The notes beneath the pieces are model-generated. The model made no database searches, was not told the origin of the DNA, and saw only the letters and a program-made list of their open reading frames with translations. A stretch of DNA of 8,840 nucleotides from Methanoregula sp. (GTDB lineage Archaea > Halobacteriota > Methanomicrobia > Methanomicrobiales > Methanospirillaceae). The DNA lies in the NCBI RefSeq assembly GCF_002835825.1, contig NZ_PIZH01000051.1, positions 1-8,840 of the forward strand, written 5' to 3'. Each line of letters opens with the position of its first letter. Position 1 is the stretch's first letter. This document shows positions 5,982 through 8,840 of this stretch, piece by piece. The position numbers were made by a program, and so were the translations under genes.

Positions 5982-6572
5982 ATGCAGCATTTGGAAGAAG
6001 TAAACAGGAACAATATTTTCATGATGGACAACACCGCCAACCCGGCGCCGCTCGGGCTGTGCGCTTTCGGGATGACGACCATCCTCTTAAGCCTGCACAA
6101 TGCAGGGTTCACCGGTGTCTCAAGCCCGATTATCGCCATGGCGCTCCTGTATGGCGGTGTGGCCCAGTCCGTTGTCGGCGTCATGGAATGGAAGAAGAAG
6201 AACACCTTTGGCATGCTGACCTTTGGCAGCTTTGGGATCTTCTGGATTACCTTTGCCGCGATCCTGATGCTGCCGGCCCTCTCCCTTGCAAAAGCCCCGT
6301 CACCGGTTGAACTCGCGGCATTCCTTGCCGTCTGGGGAATCTTTGCCCTTGGCCTGTTCATCTGCACGCTCAAGATGCACCGCCTCCTCCAGGTCACCCT
6401 TGCTTTCGTGGTGATCCTTGTCGCACTGCTGGTTACCGCACAGCTGACAGGCAACCCGCTCATCCTCACGCTGGGAGGCATCTCCGGCCTCATCGCCGGC
6501 GGCCTTGCGCTCTATATGGGCCTGGGACAGACCATCAACGAGATCTTCGGGAGCCGGGTCCTCCCGGTCTAA
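5982..6572 (+). CDS. satP: Acetate/succinate transporter of the GPR1/FUN34/YaaH (SatP) family
   Basis: This 196-residue, strongly hydrophobic protein should have six membrane helices. The family signature NPAPLGL is at 20-26, followed by the helix beginning CAFGMTT. The second conserved block FGSFGIFW is at 81-88. Bacterial relatives carry acetate (or succinate) with protons across the cytoplasmic membrane; in methanogens uptake of acetate as a carbon source is a sensible role, though inferred. The frame is open to a GTG at 5943, but I chose the ATG at 5982. It has GAGGT (5973-5977) four bases upstream and gives the normal family length. It is a single-gene unit under its own promoter, with the TGGTGCA cluster upstream suggesting dedicated regulation. 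The last 20 bases form a hairpin followed by a T run. Confidence 0.9.
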   Translation: MQHLEEVNRNNIFMMDNTANPAPLGLCAFGMTTILLSLHNAGFTGVSSPIIAMALLYGGVAQSVVGVMEWKKKNTFGMLTFGSFGIFWITFAAILMLPALSLAKAPSPVELAAFLAVWGIFALGLFICTLKMHRLLQVTLAFVVILVALLVTAQLTGNPLILTLGGISGLIAGGLALYMGLGQTINEIFGSRVLPV

Positions 6573-6584
6573 AACTCCTTTTTT
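6553..6584 (+). terminator. Intrinsic-like terminator of the acetate transporter gene
   Basis: CCGGG (6554-6558) and CCCGG (6563-6567) form a stem with a TCCT loop (plus a flanking G-T pair) at the very end of the coding region. Six T residues follow at 6579-6584. The T run overlaps the stop codon of the convergent acetyltransferase gene, so the site is squeezed between two gene ends. Confidence 0.5.
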
Positions 6585-7098
6585 ACCGGAAACGGGCGTA
6601 CATCACTTCGTCCATGGTCACGCCGTTCTTTGTGACCGCATTCCTGTGCACCGCTTCACGGACAAAACCGCACTTCTCCAGTACCCGCATGGACGCCGGG
6701 TTATTTTCAAAGATCCCCGCTTGGATCCGGGCAAGGTTATACCTGTCGAATGCCACTGGCACAATCGCCCGGACTGCATCGGTCACGATACCCCTGCCCC
6801 AGTACGGTTCGCTAAGCCAGTACCCGATCTCCGCGGTCCTCCGGTAGACATCCTCCAGCGGGTGGACACCAATCCCGCCGCAGGCCTGCCCATCCACTTC
6901 AATGGCAAGGACAAGATTATGGCCACCGGAGGCAGTTGCCTGTGCAATGAAGCGCTCCGCATCGCCAGAAGTATAGGGGGAGGGAAAACCATCCCGCAGG
7001 GTTGCAGCAATGCGGGGATTGTTCGCGAACCGCACCAGACTGGGGGTATCATCCGCTGACCAGTCTCGGAGGATTGTCGAAGGAGTGATGATCTGCAC
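6583..7098 (-). CDS. GNAT family N-acetyltransferase, RimJ/RimL type
   Basis: This is a 171-residue single-domain acetyltransferase. The acetyl-CoA pyrophosphate-binding segment is at about 97-110 (EPYWGRGIVTDAVR, with the Gly-Arg-Gly turn). It is preceded by the AEIGYWL strand (89-95) and followed by ARIQAGIFENNPASMRVLEKCGF (123-145), the standard RimJ/RimL C-terminal block. Family members acetylate protein N-termini, including ribosomal proteins, or small molecules such as antibiotics and polyamines; the substrate here cannot be assigned. The start is a GTG at 7098. It is the only usable start in this frame, since a stop lies 25 bases upstream; AAGG about ten bases before it is a weak ribosome binding site. 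The gene is convergent with the acetate transporter and divergent from the methyltransferase. Confidence 0.88.
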   Translation of the reverse strand: MQIITPSTILRDWSADDTPSLVRFANNPRIAATLRDGFPSPYTSGDAERFIAQATASGGHNLVLAIEVDGQACGGIGVHPLEDVYRRTAEIGYWLSEPYWGRGIVTDAVRAIVPVAFDRYNLARIQAGIFENNPASMRVLEKCGFVREAVHRNAVTKNGVTMDEVMYARFR

Positions 7099-7174
7099 AG
7101 GAAAACCTTGTTCATAAGCATATCACCTGCACCCAGATTACCCTGACGGACCGGCCCTGCCTATCTATCACCAC

Positions 7175-7211
7175 CTATTTAGCCCCATAAAGAGACCCTA
7201 TCCGGTTAAGG
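7175..7211 (+). promoter_or_regulatory. Candidate TATA box and ribosome binding site of the methyltransferase gene
   Basis: CTATTTAG (7175-7182) lies about 40 bases before the ATG at 7222, suitable for a TATA box with a short leader. AAGGA (7207-7211) is a moderate Shine-Dalgarno match. The 123-base gap must also serve the divergent acetyltransferase, whose best AT-rich patch is around 7111-7128. All by eye. Confidence 0.35.
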
Positions 7212-7221
7212 ACACATCCCC

Positions 7222-8289
7222 ATGTTATTCCTCTCGGAAACGGAGAAGGCGGAATGGCGCCGGCATGCACAGGAGATCGCTCGCAATTCCACAGCCCCTG
7301 AACAGTATGAAGGGCAGGTCCGGAAAAACCTGGTCCCGGCATTCGATTACTATATCGCTATCGACCTTGCCGGCCGGGGCGAAAGCCGTCGTGCCGTGGA
7401 ATGGCTGGAGGCTGCCACGCTTGCTGAGGAGGACGGCCTCTTCTCCGCAGCATTCCTCCTCAGTTTTCTCTCCCGGCACAACGGTGCCCTCATCCCGCCG
7501 GCCACCGCATTCGAGGACCCGCGCCCGTTCCTCCATTTTGCCAGCGTCCCGGTGATGAAGGCGGCACGACAGCAGCTCGCAAAGCAGTTCGCCCACAGTC
7601 TCCCTGCCTTTGACAGTCCGGTGCGGTTCATCGACATCGGCTGCGGCGACGGATCCCTGACAGCAATGGTCCTCTCCCGCCTGCTGGAGACCGGAAAAGC
7701 CGGCGCGATTGATGAGGTGCTCCTCATCGATGCCTCCCCGGCAATGATCGCCCTTGCCAGGGAAACCATCTCACGGCAGTTCCCGGATACAAGGGTCGTA
7801 ACCGAAAACTCCCGTATCCAGGACTGCTCTGCCTCCATCCGTACCCGCTATGATATCGCCATGAGCTCCCTTGCCTACCACCACATGCCGGTGGAGGACA
7901 AGCGGCTCCACCTCCTGCGGCTCAAGCCCTGGATCGACCATTTCCTCCTCTTCGAGATGGACGCCGACAACGACACACCCGAACTCTCAACACCGGAACT
8001 TGCCCTGTCGGTCTACCAGTCGTACGGCAGGATCATGGACTTTGTCTATTCCCATGACGCGCCGGTCGACGTTGTCACGGATTGTATCGACTCCTTCCTC
8101 ATGACCGAGGTTGTCTCGCTCCTCACAAGGCCGCGGGGCGAACGCACGGAGTACCACATGCTCCGGAGCCAGTGGCACGACCTGTTCCGGGACTGCCTGT
8201 GTCCTGAGTTTGCCGTCTGTTCCGACTCCACGTGCTATGCTGACGAGTACATGACGCTCTTTACCCTGCACTACGGCAGGAAGAAATGA
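7222..8289 (+). CDS. Class I SAM-dependent methyltransferase with N-terminal helical region and cysteine-rich C-terminus
   Basis: This is a 355-residue protein. Residues 1-130 look mainly helical and match no domain I can name. The Rossmann-type methyltransferase core follows: motif I RFIDIGCGDGSL (135-146) for S-adenosylmethionine, motif II EVLLIDASPAMIALA (165-179) with the acidic D170, and a motif IV region YDIAMSSLAYHHMP (210-223). The paired histidines after the beta strand resemble small-molecule methyltransferases rather than DNA or rRNA enzymes, which usually carry NPPY-like motifs. The C-terminal third (240-355) contains four closely spaced cysteines (C325, C327, C333, C338) that could bind a metal. 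The substrate is unknown. The ATG at 7222 fits the AAGGA upstream. Its stop lies three bases from that of the convergent neighbour. Confidence 0.85.
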   Translation: MLFLSETEKAEWRRHAQEIARNSTAPEQYEGQVRKNLVPAFDYYIAIDLAGRGESRRAVEWLEAATLAEEDGLFSAAFLLSFLSRHNGALIPPATAFEDPRPFLHFASVPVMKAARQQLAKQFAHSLPAFDSPVRFIDIGCGDGSLTAMVLSRLLETGKAGAIDEVLLIDASPAMIALARETISRQFPDTRVVTENSRIQDCSASIRTRYDIAMSSLAYHHMPVEDKRLHLLRLKPWIDHFLLFEMDADNDTPELSTPELALSVYQSYGRIMDFVYSHDAPVDVVTDCIDSFLMTEVVSLLTRPRGERTEYHMLRSQWHDLFRDCLCPEFAVCSDSTCYADEYMTLFTLHYGRKK

Positions 8290-8292
8290 CCG

Positions 8293-8840
8293 TCAACCAG
8301 TTTTTACCAGATCGAAGACCCAGCGCTTGATCCCCGGCGCAACATTCCCGCACTCGTCCTGGAACGTGAGTTCGAATCCTTTGCTCTCCAGTGCAGCCAC
8401 GAGCGCCGGTATCTCGTTTTTTGCCCCGAACGTGTAGAAATGGATCATGCCGTCGCGGGCCGCAAAGGGTGTAAAGACATCCAGGCTGTCCGTCATGCCA
8501 TATGGCGTGGGGATGATGATCCGGTCAAACCGCTTCCCCAGCAGGTGCCCCGTGTCCTTTGCATCGCCAAGGATTGCCGTTACCGAACCTTCGACATGGT
8601 TCAGCACGATGTTCTCCCGGAGCCAGCCATAGGCCTCGGGGTTCTTCTCGATTGCGATGACCCGGCCGCCCCTTGCAGCGGCCGGTATGGCATACGGGCC
8701 CACACCGCAGAACGGCACGAGTACTGTCTCGCCGGGCTCCACCTGTTCCGTGACCCGTCTCCGCTCATAGGCCATCCGGCTGGTGAAGAAAACTTTTGTG
8801 ACATCGAACCGGTACTGAAAACCGAACTCGCGGTACCGGG
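8293..8840 (-). CDS. Met-10+/Trm5-like class I methyltransferase (C-terminal part, continues past the right edge)
   Basis: The frame is open to the right edge, giving 181 visible residues. The M at 8775 is internal, because the upstream residues RYREFGFQYRFDVTKVFFTSR are typical of the Trm5/Met-10+ fold, leading into RMAYERRRV. The methyltransferase core follows: motif I VLVPFCGVGPYAIPAA, motif II VIAIEKNPEAYGWLRENI, then ILGDAKD. Relatives methylate guanosine-37 of tRNA (Trm5) or take part in wyosine-base synthesis. At the place where Trm5 carries a catalytic NLP motif, this protein reads RIIIPTPYGMTDSLDVF. It may therefore be a divergent paralogue with a different target. It ends with GIKRWVFDLVKTG and a TGA at 8295-8293. 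Confidence 0.85.
   Translation of the reverse strand, partial: RYREFGFQYRFDVTKVFFTSRMAYERRRVTEQVEPGETVLVPFCGVGPYAIPAAARGGRVIAIEKNPEAYGWLRENIVLNHVEGSVTAILGDAKDTGHLLGKRFDRIIIPTPYGMTDSLDVFTPFAARDGMIHFYTFGAKNEIPALVAALESKGFELTFQDECGNVAPGIKRWVFDLVKTG

Noticed and set aside
5879..6493. Minus-strand open frame of 204 codons opposite the acetate transporter
   Set aside because: The plus-strand frame carries the NPAPLGL and FGSFG signatures; the antisense product does not resemble a protein family.
7099..7121. ATG at 7121 (minus strand) as the acetyltransferase start
   Set aside because: It is in a different frame from the GNAT domain; in the correct frame a stop lies just upstream of the GTG at 7098.
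8775..8840. Start of the Trm5-like gene at the ATG ending at 8775
   Set aside because: The frame stays open to the edge and encodes conserved Trm5/Met-10+ sequence upstream of this methionine, so the gene is partial in the window.

Overview
The window looks like chromosomal DNA of a methanogenic archaeon, most likely of the Methanomicrobiales (Methanoregula-like). This is inferred from gene content and style: moderately high GC coding regions, short AT-rich patches resembling archaeal TATA boxes, GGAG/GAGGT ribosome binding sites, a secreted COG1361-type protein paired with a MacB-like ABC exporter, a DUF2178 membrane protein with a Cro/CI regulator, a Met-10+/Trm5-like methyltransferase and a SatP-type acetate transporter. 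No rRNA, tRNA, CRISPR array, transposase or phage gene was seen.

Left part (1-2125). A minus-strand gene encodes an apparently intact N-carbamoylputrescine amidase joined in frame to the front part of an agmatine deiminase, which stops early and has lost conserved residues. Facing away from it is a two-gene unit: a four-helix DUF2178 membrane protein and, overlapping it by 11 bases, a 73-residue helix-turn-helix regulator. Two small hairpins follow.

Middle (2126-5680). An AT-rich promoter region leads into a three-gene operon: a secreted, C-terminally anchored Ig-like protein, an ABC ATPase and a MacB/FtsX-type permease. The ATPase and permease genes overlap by four bases. Together they probably form one envelope export or lipoprotein-type machine, with the Ig-like protein as its extracytoplasmic partner.

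Right part (5681-8840). A 301-base intergenic region carries five copies of the 7-mer TGGTGCA (four direct, one inverted) and AT-rich promoter-like sequence ahead of an acetate transporter gene. Then come a convergent RimJ/RimL-type acetyltransferase, a divergent class I SAM methyltransferase with a cysteine-rich tail, and a convergent Met-10+/Trm5-like methyltransferase that runs off the right edge.

Most genes belong to recognisable families. The points most worth checking are the decayed amidase/deiminase fusion, the TGGTGCA cluster, and the ABC operon with its Gly/Ser-rich permease insert. I found no convincing wholly new system.
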